This document shows, in pieces, positions 48,701 through 60,203 of a DNA stretch of 64,000 nt. The stretch is from contig CM057006.1 of assembly GCA_029891345.1 (NCBI GenBank), positions 45,556,556 to 45,620,555 on the forward strand, read 5' to 3'. The notes under the pieces are model-generated. The model did no database searches, was not told the origin of the DNA, and saw only the letters and a list, made by a program, of their open reading frames with translations. Each line of letters begins with the position of its first letter. Position 1 is the first letter of the stretch. The position numbers and the translations under genes are program-made. Source of the stretch: Dryococelus australis (lineage: Eukaryota; Arthropoda; Insecta; Phasmatodea; Phasmatidae).

Positions 48701-49800
48701 CTGACATTTAGAGTAGGACTGCGGGCTATCCTTACCCGGGTGCACGTACATAGCAATACACATCCATTAGACGGCCGCCCATGCTGTAGACCAGGTACGC
48801 AAAGGTACCTAGTACGCACATACGGCAGAGCCATGACCACTAGTAACACACTCCACAAAGCAGCTAGACATTCTGATCAGCCAGCCCACTCCAACCACCG
48901 CGTTGTTATCTTCGCCAGTTGGAGTGACAGGTCTGATTCTGGCTGCACTCTTAGCTAGGGAACTCATTGCCTGCTCATTCTTAATGTAGTATACAGTAGT
49001 ACCTTCCAGTGTGCCCTTCACCCATAGAAGTGGTGCAAGGTGAAGAGCAAAGAGGGCAGCTACTGCCACTGAACCTAGCCAATTGCTCTACAACCCAGTG
49101 CCGTCTGCCCTCAATAGCCCCTCCCCACAGAACAGAGCTCACGCCACCCGACAACTGGAAAGGCCTCGCCTTCCGAACTCCCCTAGCTTCCTCTTCCAGC
49201 GACACCATAAGATCGCCGGTGAGCTGCACCCGCTCGTAGTGCGCATACGACTGGGGCTTCCACCCGCCAGCAGCTGCACACCTCTGCCCCAGGACAGGAC
49301 ACCAGTTTCTGCCAGCAGCAGAGCCAGGATCTACCCCGGGCCACACCCACTGCAGTTAAAACTGTGTGTTGTCTACACCAACAGTGCACAGACCCGCTAC
49401 CATCACACCTGACTTTGTACCATGCCGTAGGGCCACGTACCCCAACCTATACCACAGCCGGGAACCAATACGCAGCAAATAAACCAAACTTCACCACAGT
49501 AAGGTAGCCCGTGTCTCTGTCCGGCACTATAGAACCCTTGTCTAACAGTGACGCTGCAGTCAGTTCAACCGATGTCATCACACGTCAAGGTCTTGTCCAA
49601 AATAAATACATTTGTCCTCCTACCACCACCATCTTAAGAACACGCCTTGAAACCACGGATACTCTGTTATGGCTAGCAACAGTCCTGGACTTATCTTCAA
49701 CTGAAGATAGTACATGGGATGCTATTGGCCTTTCTATTGTGACCCTCTCATCCCACTAACTGCAAAATCTGCAAGAACTGCAAGCAAATATTCAAGCTGT
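48701..49800 (+). mobile_element. Internal region of LTR element copy 5
   Basis: The leader contains 'cattagacggccgcccatgc' at about 48766. GC-rich sequence with many short frames follows. At 49421 'atgccgtagggccac' sits where the short family ORF would begin but has a stop at codon 3, so the ORF is dead or absent. No pol motif. Confidence 0.45.
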
Positions 49801-49811
49801 GTGGAATGGAC

Positions 49812-49985
49812 TAATGTAAGACATCATTAGGGACCTCTACAACTCCATACTGGGGCATCTGGGAGAGTATGTGCATGTGGATGTGAAATGAATTAACGTA
49901 AGACATTAGAGACTCCTACAACTCCATACCGGGGCATCTGGCAGTGTATGTGCATGTGTGTGTGTATGTGCATGTGAAAACATGG
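49812..49985. repeat. Tandem duplication of about 78 bp
   Basis: 'gtaagacatcattagggacc' (about 49816) and 'gtaagacattagagactcc' (about 49896) begin two copies. Both continue 'tacaactccata.(c/t)ggggcatctgg' and then GT-rich sequence. Confidence 0.75.
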
Positions 49986-50000
49986 TGGCCCGACATTGTA

Positions 50001-50330
50001 AAGGCGGTTCACAATGAAGTGAGCACTCTTTAAATCAACTTATGGAAAATTTCACTGTCAGTAACTGCATATTTTTAATATAAGCAATGACCGCAATACT
50101 TACAGTTAAGTTGGCAAGGAACTACATGAAGTACTTCCATGTTTTTAACGCCTCACCAAAAGTTAAAAATTTGGCACAACTGTATCACATTTATGTTCAT
50201 AACACTTTCACATTATCACCTCCCAGACCCTAGTTAAATGGTTTTTTTCATACCATGCTTGTATGTCAACCAAATAGCAGTTAATCACTACCAAAACAAT
50301 CTTAAGAGTCAGTTTGTAACTCCTGAAATA
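50001..50330. mobile_element. Partial copy related to the TAGGCTGTTC family
   Basis: It starts AAGGCGGTTCACAATGAAGT followed by 'gagcactc' after a TA. The body at 50085-50170 matches 13505-13600. No right terminus is visible, so the extent is approximate. Confidence 0.5.
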
Positions 50331-50334
50331 AAGT

Positions 50335-51910
50335 GTACATTAATGTAATAAATAAAACATTTTTATTCATGTTTAGAGTTAAGTTTTATTGTTTGTTATA
50401 TCTTTTTGTTGTATTTCAAGGTAGCATCTTGTCCCAAAACTTCTTGAAATTTCACATAATATGCAGACTTGGAAAATGTGCTACTTCATGCAATTTTAAG
50501 TCAGTATAAATTTTGAACAACAAATAAACTTGAAGAAACTTTGGAAGTGTGTGTTATGTATGTGAACTGTGTTTCAATCCTTAAAGCTATAATAAATATG
50601 TTTGTGTTACTTACAATTTATGCAACTCCCAGTGTTCTAGTTAATACCTCAGCATATAGCCTATGTCACCCATTTTAAAATGGTTAACACCATGAAAATG
50701 TTTAATACTGCACATGAAACATTACACAAGCATTGGGAATACATTGAAACAGTATTATATCTGTCCGAACAGTTCAACTTGCATGAGCCGTAATATCAAA
50801 CAGTAAATTCTAGCTTCCCAAACTATGTTTCAAAGCAAGTAATTTGGGGCAAAATTCTATTTGGTAATAAATGTCTGAATGCAGATTCATGAAATATATT
50901 GTCATCAGCAATAGTGCATCTCACTCCTAGATTGCAGTGGGTAGATAATCCAACAATTTTATATTTATACACTAATATACAATTTGACAATTTTTGCTAC
51001 GTATTTTTGAACATACAAAATTATTATGTCAACACAGAGTAACTTCTTGGCTGTTGATAATCACTAGCCAACTGGAAACATCATGCATCATGCACTCTTT
51101 AATGCATTCTAAAATAAAGACGGACTATAGGAAATGCGTTTTTTAGTATTCTAGTGAAGTTGCGTTCATATCATAGCAAGCATTTTAATTATCTAAATAA
51201 AAAGTGATTATTTTAATACACAAAGCAGTGGGCCTTAGCAAACATTAGTGTTATGAGCTTTAAAAACTGTGTGGTTCAACAAATTTTCATGAAACTTGCA
51301 TAGTGTGACAAATATTGCTGTGGAAGTATGTTGTAAAAATTTTAATAAAATTTGTTCAGTCATCTAGTTTCATAACAATTGTTTATGTTAATCATAATCT
51401 AGTAGCAATGCCCGCAATTCCCCAGTGTGTAGTTTAGTATTGAAATATTGACTTGCGAGATATTCCAGGTTCCTACTCTTTTTAGCTAAAACAAGCACTT
51501 TTTAAGGACCCAAAATTTACTGCAATGGGCATTGCAAGGATCAAGACAAATCGAAAGCTACAAAATTTGAATGACAAAGCAGACAGGGGAGAAGTATCAA
51601 ATAATTTCTTTACGTCTGATAGAGGTGGAATAGTTTTAATTGTTACAGCCACAACAGAAACTGTTCACAAATAGATATAAACACTCCTTTTCGTAATTTT
51701 TGTTAGCGCAGGTTCTCGAAATTCTCATACAAAATCATACGAGATCAGATGTTATCGCACCTTGTACACAAACCCTACATTCTCGTGTCTGTGTACAAGA
51801 ATTCTCGTATGTTACGCAATGCTGGAAAGTAAATTTTCGAATCAGAACAAAACATGAGTATGGCATCACAACTGCTGATGATAATTTATACAGAATATTC
51901 ATGCAATCCT
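50335..51910. other. A+T-rich intron 2 sequence
   Basis: No gene or defined repeat recognised. Confidence 0.5.
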
Positions 51911-51915
51911 ACTAC

Positions 51916-51948
<33 letters not shown>

Positions 51949-51970
51949 CGCTCTCGCTCTCTCTCTCTCC
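51916..51970. repeat. Compound microsatellite (TG)n-(TA)n-(CT)n
   Basis: About nine TG units, seven TA units and nine CT units. Confidence 0.95.
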
Positions 51971-51974
51971 TTTA

Positions 51975-52490
51975 TGCAATTCACAGCATAACCTCTGAGG
52001 GGTGGATTTTCCAGAAGGGACGTTGCGACGACCTGTTATCACGGAGTCAAGGGAGTGACTGGGGTAAAGGGGTGCAGGAAGTGGACGTTGTGGATTATCT
52101 CTGGAGAGATAAGGCCACCCATTCGGTCGGCTGGTGCAGGAATGGGCGAGCCTTCACAAGCTGCAGGAGGGTTGAGCCTTCTAAAGCTGCTTGAGGGTTG
52201 AGCCTTTTCAAGATGGAGAGGAGAGAGATGTCTTGTCAGACCCAGGGAGTGCTCGCTAACCTGTGCGGCCGGCGATTCTGGCAAGAGGTGTGCTCGTGCC
52301 TCCTTATATAGTTTAAAATCCCTGGATCAGCCATATTCTGGGGGTACAGGGGGATGGTAGCCTTTTGTCGCAGGGGTTGACTATCATAGGGTTGTGGCAA
52401 GCACCACGCATTTCTTATTTCCCTGCGCTGAGGCGACGACAAGTTTTCCGCCTCTGCTCGAGGCTTAGCGGGTGTGACGTTACAGGGCAG
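51975..52490 (-). mobile_element. Probable solo LTR of a different LTR element
   Basis: On the minus strand it starts TGTAACGTCACACCCGC, has a TATA box 'aactatataaggaggcacg' near 52305, then a C/T-rich transcribed part. That part includes a tandem 25-bp duplication ('aaaggctcaaccctc' / 'gaaggctcaaccctc' near 52195 and 52170). It is GC-rich against A+T-rich intron. No internal coding region follows. It lacks the ACCTGG block of the other family. Confidence 0.45.
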
Positions 52491-52494
52491 TAGA

Positions 52495-53416
52495 GGTGCT
52501 GCGATCCTGTAGTGTTGGTAGAACTTCCTTCTCAGCTATCTCAGGATAGTGGCCCATCGGGTAAAACAATCTTCACTCAAGGGGGTGGTGACTACATGTC
52601 AGAATCAGGGTAGGCAGTACAATTCATAATTAAACGCGTTATTTATTTTTATGTCTGAGGCTGTCCAACGCGTGAAGTCGGTTCTATCGACACATGAAGA
52701 GTAGTCTGCCACTGTTTGTAACTTGCCCCGAGCTCTTGCTTGCTCATTTATGGGGCAAAGTCGCCCGTAAGGTGCGCAACTGTGTGGCATGCATCAAACT
52801 ATGACTAACATGATAAAACTTAATGAAATGTATCATAGTACCAACACAAAATGGCTTTTTCAACAGACTAGAAATTAAAAGTCATTACAATATAATCTGG
52901 CATGCATTACGAGAACTTTGATAAGTAAGCACATTAGTGCTATGTTTAGCAACTACATGAGAAATGGATTAAAGTGTTACAAATAACCTTGAATTTTTGT
53001 ATAAAAATTTTAGTTTCAATATGGAATTCCACTAAGAGATAACATTTTGACTATGATGTCACAGATACCATTTTTACTTCAGCAATCAAGTTCATCAATA
53101 CTCAACACATGAACCTGGCCATACACAGGTTGCAATTTTGAAACTTGGTGTCAGTTTTACCACGTAATAAACTTAGTTTGAATAAACGTTAAAATCTAAA
53201 TCTCCTGTCAATGAAAATAAAAAACACTTATACTTATATTGAAGATTCTGGAATACATGATTAAAAACATGATAGTCTCATTAAAGAAACTAAACTACAA
53301 TTTCTTTCCACAACATAGCATTACTCAACATTGGTCCAACACAGTAGCTTCACTGAGCTAATAAACACCAAAATTGACAGAACTGTATAAATGGACACAC
53401 ATTAGTGTAAACTCAC
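52495..53416. other. Intron 2, 5' end on the minus strand
   Basis: 52600-52790 is GC-richer with a 61-residue open frame on the minus strand and no family match. The rest is plain A+T-rich intron ending at the donor GTGAGT (53416). Confidence 0.5.
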
Positions 53417-53582
53417 CATGTTCATTTAAAGAGTTTTTCAAACTGGTAATTTCCACAACCCGACTTTCAATTTCTTTCTTTGCTACTTCTAGGTCTTTGC
53501 TGAATTTTTCTTCCAGTTCAAGCTGCATCTTCAGAGCTGTATCTTTCTCCGAGTGTAACTTGTCTAATTCTTTATATTTGTC
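53417..53582 (-). CDS. Coiled-coil protein, internal exon 2 of 4 (55 codons + 1 nt)
   Basis: The exon follows a strong polypyrimidine acceptor (TTTTTTCTCCCCTGCATCAG) and ends ...AATGAACATG before the donor GTGAGT. It enters in phase 0 and leaves one base into a codon. It encodes DKYKELDKLHSEKDT followed by a charged helix with LEVAKKEIESRVVEI and ends NSLNEH. Acidic and basic residues alternate with Leu/Val/Ile in heptads, typical of a parallel coiled coil. The ORF is too short and interrupted to stand out by length alone. The splice borders and the phase agreement with neighbouring exons make it convincing. Confidence 0.83.
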
Positions 53583-53945
53583 CTGATGCAGGGGAGAAAA
53601 AACACTGATTGTATTAAGTTTTTAAACAGCAACAAAAAACTGTCTGAAATCCCTAAATGTCACATAAAATGCCAATAGTTTTTCCTTTAGATTTATAATG
53701 TATATTTAAAATCACTTTCTATGGTATCCTGTAAAATTTATATGCGACAACAATACAGCATCAAACTCCAAGATTACAAACAAACATGTGGAGTTTTCTA
53801 CATTTCCAGGTTGTTTAGGCTTACGAGTTTCCCAATGGATGACAAAATATTTAAAACGCTGCAAGAATTTATGGTGCTAATATTTAAAAAATAGTCAGCA
53901 ACAATAAACAATTTATAAACATTGAAACCACGATAAAAAAATCGT

Positions 53946-54476
53946 ATGCCCGGTTGTACCATAGTGGTTCAAAACTCGATCTGAGATCGGATGTAGGAGC
54001 GACACAGGAAACTGTTACACCATTCGAGTTCAGAGCTGGACTGGAGATCAAGATGAAATCTCAATCCACGACCAGCAGCCATCGTCGACAAATGTGGCTT
54101 GAAAATAAGCCAACAGATACAACTACGTTCAATTGTTTTCTTGGGAAATTAAAACAACATTATATGCACTTCAATATTATTCAGTAAAAGTCATAGAATA
54201 ATAATTTACTTAAAACAGATAAAACATTGCGCATCTAGTTCTATCTATAGTGAAAAATATGCCCACTTCCATGACGTCATATATTATGAACCAATAGCAA
54301 CATTGTCTCATACTTAATCTCTAACTTTGGAACCAAGATCGACGAATCAGAGATCCAGATCATAAAAGTTTATTGATGCAACACTTTTACATTAGAACCA
54401 AGACCAAACTGGATCCTGGTTCAGAACTAGGATCATTCGATCTCGGATCGGGGAAGATGATGATGTAACCGGGCAT
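53946..54476. mobile_element. PIF/Harbinger-like non-autonomous element, about 531 bp
   Basis: The ends are ATGCCCGGTTGTACCATAG and ...GATGTAACCGGGCAT, inverted over the first 10 bases (GCCCGGTT.. type). Subterminal 'cgatctgagatcggat' and 'cgatctcggatcgg' are also inverted partners. The flanking 3-bp duplication is ambiguous, so the superfamily is tentative. It lies in intron 1 of the host gene and has no ORF. Confidence 0.65.
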
Positions 54477-54479
54477 TAG

Positions 54480-54945
54480 AAAGTGCAACTAACCACAACG
54501 CAAAATCAATGTGGGAAAAAAGTAACTATTGAAGTAGCGACTTACTTGCAATTAAAAAATTAATTTTATCACATTACAAAAGTTGCACCACAGATACAAT
54601 ACTAGGTTATATTAGCAATTAACAAATCATAAATTAAAATTTCAACAAAACAGTTTATGCACGACACATTTTGCGCTTAGAGAAAGCACCACCTAAATGA
54701 ACGACTTAGCCCATCCTAAAGTAGGGGTGTGTGAAGTTTCAAATTTTCGAAGTCTAATTGATTTTCACCTTGTGTTTTACCCACCGAAACTAAGTATCAA
54801 AACCGGCAGCCAATAACATTAATAGGGGTGTGCGGATATTCGAAAATTTGAATATAATTGCGCGAATAGTAATTTACAATTATTCACATTCAAACTTGAA
54901 TATATAATGCGAAAACTGTGAATAGTTTAAATTTTCGTTCTGAGT
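54480..54945. other. Intron 1 with two hAT-like left termini
   Basis: 'taggggtgtgtgaagtttc' (54724) and 'taggggtgtgcggatattc' (54825) both resemble the terminus of the hAT-type element at 26777. No right ends were found. Confidence 0.4.
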
Positions 54946-54949
54946 GGTT

Positions 54950-55874
54950 GTAGAGCTGTGCCGGCCTTTATGACCTCAAAGTTTTCCCTTGTAAGGAAGC
55001 ACGTCTGGACAAAAGCCTAAGTGGAAAAGATACTCAACTTCCACTGTTCAAACAAAGTTTGTAGTTGGGGTGCCTGTAAAAGCAGCAGGCTGTGGATAAA
55101 CCTTGTGTAGTGGTGTCAAGCCAATCCTCCTAGCCAGTGGTGTTCTGGAGATCAAAGACACACACCATGGAAACGCTGCTTAATAGGAGGGTGACCCACC
55201 ATAACACAAATACAATGTGGATTTTCTGTCTCAAAACACTCATGTTTCTTGAACTTTCTAATTTTGACAATGCTATTTTGTCTTTTTGCTATTTTTTGTG
55301 ACTTTTGCACCCAGCTACACCAGCAAACCAGATGTTGGAAGTCTGGATGATGGTCAAGTCTGTCTGCATTGCTCTTCAATATGCATGATTAATATTTTAT
55401 CCTCGAAAAACTATACATACAGGATACAATGTATTTCAGTTAAGATATGTTAATATTAAAAACTTTTTATTGTGTTTTTCAGTTATAAATTGTTTTCCCA
55501 CAGGTTATTAAGAGTTATTTTATTAAGGAATTATTATATAAAGTACTCTGCATATGTAAATTTGGCATCTCAGTTTTGTATATTATTTCAAGGCATGTAC
55601 ACGTGAAGTTTCCCCAATATAGTAAACATAGCAAGTGTTCCCTTCATATTATTTATAAACATGTTATACTATATTTACTATTTCATATGTAACATTTTCA
55701 TGTTAAAAATTTATTCTATGGCATGCATTTATTTTGAATCTTCCTGTTCATTAACAAATATTTCATACCAACCCAAATGTGTATCAAAGCACCCAAGTTT
55801 AAATCATCAGTTAGCTTAAATTTTGATATTTGAAAAGAACTAGATTTTGAGAGTAGATATTTTGCAAGGGGGGG

Positions 55875-55913
<39 letters not shown>

Positions 55914-56275
55914 TTTCAAGCCAGCAAAAAAACTTGAAAACAACCTTACGCATGCTTACTATTTTCTGAGTTCAGAATTGAGTATTTATATTATATAGAA
56001 CATATCTTTTTTGTCTTCACTTGAATTTACATGGTTTGTTGTATTAGTCTAGTTACTTTTTGGACACTGTCAAATGAAATAAGTTAAAATTTGCTTTTAA
56101 TTGCGCTCCACTTCACCAATACCATTGTTTTGAGTATCATAGTAACTTAAATTCAACTTAAATGTAAGCAAAAAGCTTTTTCATTCATTGGCAGAACATC
56201 AGTGAATCAGCATTACAGAATCGGCACACTGGTGATTCGGCACATCAGCAAAATTTTGTGAATCGGCACAGCTCT
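54950..56275. mobile_element. Possible TIR element, TAGAGCTGTGCCG ends
   Basis: 'tagagctgtgccggc' at about 54950 and 'tcggcacagctcta' ending at about 56275 are inverted copies of about 13 bp. The 8 bases on either side do not match, so a target duplication is not supported. An A35 run lies inside (55875-55909). Repeated 'gaatcggcaca' words occur before the right end. Confidence 0.35.
55875..55909. repeat. Poly(A) run of 35
   Basis: An uninterrupted run of A preceded by G7. Confidence 0.95.
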
Positions 56276-56279
56276 AGAT

Positions 56280-57480
56280 TTTGGCTTTACTTTTTATTCC
56301 TACTCATTTGAAGATTGTTTAGGAATTCTATAAAAACAGAATTTAAAAAAACCACTGCAACACATTTATTTTCACTAAAGCATTTACTGAAAGAAGACAT
56401 TTTTTTTGTAGCCGAATAAATAGTAGTTATGTAGGCGTAAACGTTATTTGCTGTGGTTGTGCACCACCATCACTTTTATTCACATACCACATGGCCCCGT
56501 ATTACGAGCACGTATTTTTTTGGTAATTCCAAGGAAATTATAGTGCTTTACTCCGGCAAACACATTCAAAAGTATAAAATTTCAATACATTGATAAAAGC
56601 ACGAGGCAGCGACAAGGTGGAAACTAATATTACGTGCCAGAGTTGGGCTGACGTACGTACAACAGCTTATACATCTTTTTGGAAGAACTGCATACTTTCT
56701 TTGTAAGCAGTGAAAGTAGAGCATCTCTTGCTTTGAGGCCCTAATGCCATGACCATTGAGCAAGATTATTATATAGCCTGACATTGACAAGGGTCCTTGG
56801 AGGAAGAAAGGGAAGAGGCCAATTGTTGATAGCCACCCACTGAAATCACTGTGTGGTGGTGGCACCAAATGGGACTGGATATATTAAGTATGGTAGTTTT
56901 TATAAAGTTTGTAGGTATCTTAATGTATAATGATTACTTTCTTGCAGATTTTGATATTTTAGTATTTCAGTTTTTCAGTAGTACAAGATAACGATATGTT
57001 TTATTCTATTGCTCAGTGTTTAGTACGCATACATTTTTTTGGCAGTAAGATTACAAATGAGGCAAATAAACTTGAAAACTTTAACCTAGTGTAAATTAAT
57101 ATATTATTTAAATGCTCCGACTTCAATATTTCTTTGAAATTCCTTCGCATGATATAAGCTTTGCTTCGACTTTGCTTTGCATTTAAAAAAATACCTTCAC
57201 ACATGCGTATCCAAAAGTTGCAACAATCACCGGGCAAGTCACCTCCAATAAAAACATGGCACCACAAAGTTGACAGAGCCTTAATACAACCTCCAACCAC
57301 ATGCTCAATATTTTTACAGTTGCCTCAACTCTACTAGAAGCCGCCACATCATCGCCCCTTCCCGAAGAAGCGACCCACTTCACTTTGCCATTCCTGCTAG
57401 AAGAACAGTGCACAATTCAAGTCTTGCGCCGCTGTGGGGAAGCGAACGCCCAACAGAAAATCACAGCCTCCACGAATGCA
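56280..57480. other. Intron 1 sequence, nothing recognised
   Basis: Short frames at 56566-56868 and 57013-57413 lack family motifs. Becomes GC-richer after about 57200. Confidence 0.45.
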
Positions 57481-58723
57481 TAAGGGCAGGATGTGTCGAC
57501 GCCTCAAGCCACTCCAGATACGGATCTACAGACCCATGTGTGATGACGTAAGCTACACCCCCAAGAGGCAGGGATAATTCCCCCGCACCCTTCTGAGCAC
57601 CGAGCACCTAGAACTTAGAAAAATTAGGCACCCCAGTCTAGACCTCAGGAATGACTTCTGTTGCACATTCCTGACTGTGAAAGCCATAGGTGCAAGTACT
57701 GGAGAGAATCCCTCACCCATGCTAGTGACCGCAGCAGTACTAGTGGTCGATGATGACACCATCCAGCTCTGGAGGACCAGCATCTACTCGAGGGCCTTCA
57801 ACCACTTCGGTTCCCGCCGACAGCCGCCAATGCTGTCAATGAGTACCAGAGGGCCAGCAAATGTCGTCCTTAGCAGTTCACCCATTTCTTCCTTCCTCTC
57901 TACCACCAGGTGTTGAGGGTCATGGCGATGACATCCCTTCTGGACAAACCTTACGACTATAGCCCAGCCACGTCTTCGGAACTTGAATGAAGCAAACCCG
58001 ACTGACTTAACACGTTTTAGGTCCCTTCCGGAAAACCCCACTTAATTAATTTAGGAATTTATTATTGGGCTTATTTATTCTTGTAATATTCTTTCAAGTC
58101 AATCACCAAACGTCATACCAGTTTTTTGTATCCAAGTTGCCTCCACCTGGTTAACATAATTGACTTCCCCTTAAATAATTTTCAAATAATTATGTTATTT
58201 CTTTTATTGAGGAGAGTGTGACCCAGGTGTATGTATAAATTATTTTCCTTCCAATATGTTCAATTAAAAGCGTATTCTCCAGTACATATTAATCTTCTCA
58301 TTAGCTATCTTTCGAACCTGCCTTATGACTGTAAGTAATAAAATAATGAGTTGGTTGCTTTTAATTCTTTGCTAATTAAATTCAAGTCCATTGATAAAAC
58401 CCGCTCTCGCGTAATAGCCAAACGGCAAATATACCAAACAACCTAGCGGTAGCTAGAGTTCTGTCAACGCAATGCAAACTATATTGCAGTGGACGATCTA
58501 CGGGGACGTCCTTCACTAGGAACACTGAACACCTCGCAATTACGACTGTTTACGTGAGAATCCTGTCTTGGCTGGTGAATGGCTAGACTGGAGCTATACT
58601 GTGGATCACACTGGACAAGCCGTACTCCTAGAAAGTACACTGTAGGACCACTACCATAACCAGCTTCGTCTTTTGTACTGCTATTTTTGCTGCCTACTTT
58701 TATCAGTTCATTAGTTCGGCCTT
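57480..58723 (+). mobile_element. LTR-type region and leader of retroelement copy 6
   Basis: The left end is unresolved. The family block appears as 'ccaagttgcctccacctggt' near 58132. A 'ggagagtgtgaccc' segment at about 58211 takes the place of the 'ggaggtagcac' block. The leader continues to the short ORF at 58724. No clear TATA box was identified. Confidence 0.4.
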
Positions 58724-59098
58724 ATGCCGCGATTATTCAGAAATGGATTAAAAAATAAACTAAAGAGAGCTCTTAAGGATCTAGAGGCACAGATTCAGGA
58801 ACCACAGAATACTAACATGTCTGAAGAGAATTATTTATTCACAACTCCTACTAGATTGCCAGGAAGAGTGGGTCCCGAGCTATTACCCGAATCCTACATA
58901 GCCATTTCTCCATGCCCGTCTCAGATACGTTCCAGCAGCAACAGCACCACTCCGACACAGCCAGCGAAGAGGAGGGTGCCTGTGCCAAACAGACAGCAGG
59001 TAAAAAGTTGGCGGGTTGTTTTACCTGAGTCTTTAGATTACGCCCCTACTTGCAAGCCAACAAGGTCCACGTTGTACACTAGAATATTGCCCAAGTGA
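58724..59098 (+). CDS. Short ORF of LTR family (copy 6), 124 residues
   Basis: It starts MPRLFRNGLKNKLKRALKDL, a basic helical N-terminus matching the other family ORFs. A Ser/Thr/Pro-rich middle follows, and it ends with WRVVLPESLDYAPTCKPTRS then TLYTRILPK. The C-terminal block is echoed at 63916 (VPTREPTRPVLYSGKAPLK). The two copies therefore agree at both ends, which suggests a complete protein of about 125 residues rather than a chopped gag. No known domain. It sits about 600 bp after the family LTR block. Confidence 0.5.
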   Translation: MPRLFRNGLKNKLKRALKDLEAQIQEPQNTNMSEENYLFTTPTRLPGRVGPELLPESYIAISPCPSQIRSSSNSTTPTQPAKRRVPVPNRQQVKSWRVVLPESLDYAPTCKPTRSTLYTRILPK

Positions 59099-59099
59099 G

Positions 59100-59545
59100 A
59101 GTAGAACCTCCTTGGAGCATGCCCCCTGCCATAATGGTATCCCATATGAATTTGCAGGCAACCTACACCACGGAAGTCCAGACTGCGTACCACAGAGCTC
59201 TGGAAGTGAAGTTCACCCTAGTGGTTATAATCCCCAAGCTTCTGACACGCCAGAGTGCTTGCAAGGTTCCTAATAAGTAAACCACACCAGCGTGGGTTAC
59301 CCACCACGCTGATGAGCTAACCCAGGACTTGTGTTTAAAACCTGTCGAAGTATAAGGGTCTTGTTTACACTTCTTTACTTTTGCACATCCTGTTTAGAAC
59401 GGGTACCAAGGTTTTAATCCTCACTCGTCACCCATTCAGGAATGGGCCGGCTTCAAACCCTTTCTAGGTGCATCTGACATTGAATTAGTGTATCAGGTGG
59501 CTTAAAATGCTTCATAGTCTACAATTTGTACCGAATGTATCTTGA
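59100..59545. other. Remainder of retroelement copy 6 and intron
   Basis: Moderately GC-rich to about 59320, then A+T-rich. No pol motif. Confidence 0.45.
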
Positions 59546-59547
59546 TA

Positions 59548-59785
59548 TAGGCTGTTCATGATAAAGTGAGTAATTTTTAAGGCCCTCCCCACATGTATAA
59601 ACCACTAATAAATATATCTTATTGCGACCTCAGGCATTAAATTTTGATGGTGGTGAAATATACACACTGTGTTTAATGGTCACATTGCAAAATTTATACT
59701 AAAAAACAGCAGGAAGATGGAAATTGGATGAAAGGAAAAATTTATAATGGCCTTAAAAAGTGCTCACTTTACCATGAACAGCCTA
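59548..59785. mobile_element. Short TA-inserting transposon, TAGGCTGTTC family (copy 3, 238 bp)
   Basis: The left terminus is TAGGCTGTTCATGATAAAGT and the right terminus 'tgctcactttaccatgaaca' then 'gccta'. TA duplications are at 59546-59547 and 59786-59787. Its body is in reverse orientation relative to the copy at 34929 ('ggtggtgaaatatacacact' is the complement of the shared core). Confidence 0.88.
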
Positions 59786-59874
59786 TATTCACTTTCACCA
59801 TCAACACACTACATTATATAATAAATATGTATAACTTATCATAAATTAAATACTAGTACAGAAATTTGAACTCG

Positions 59875-59936
59875 CTATATATATATATGCACACACCCAC
59901 CCACCTACACACACACATGCATGCACACACACACAA
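59875..59936. repeat. (TA)n/(CA)n microsatellite
   Basis: Short TA block followed by imperfect CA and CCCA units. Confidence 0.9.
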
Positions 59937-60203
59937 TAAAATAAATACAGTTTGTTGCAAACCTAGATGGCACCATAAATGTTTGGTTGATACTTGGTTG
60001 ATATTAGTAAACCTCTGAACAGTGCTCCTCTCTTACATGTGCATTTTTGATAAAAGTAACCAGCAACACCACACAGTAACCCCTTTAGGTGCAAAAAATG
60101 TACAATTGATATTCTTTTAAACAAATTATTAAATAAAACAGTCTCAAGAAAAAGTCTTAAAAAAAATACTGGCGCAATCATTTTGGTAAACTAATTTACT
60201 AAC

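Noticed and set aside
54950..56275. Firm call of a hAT element with TAGAGCTGTGCCG ends
   Set aside because: The 8 bases outside the two ends do not match, so it is listed only as a low-confidence possibility.
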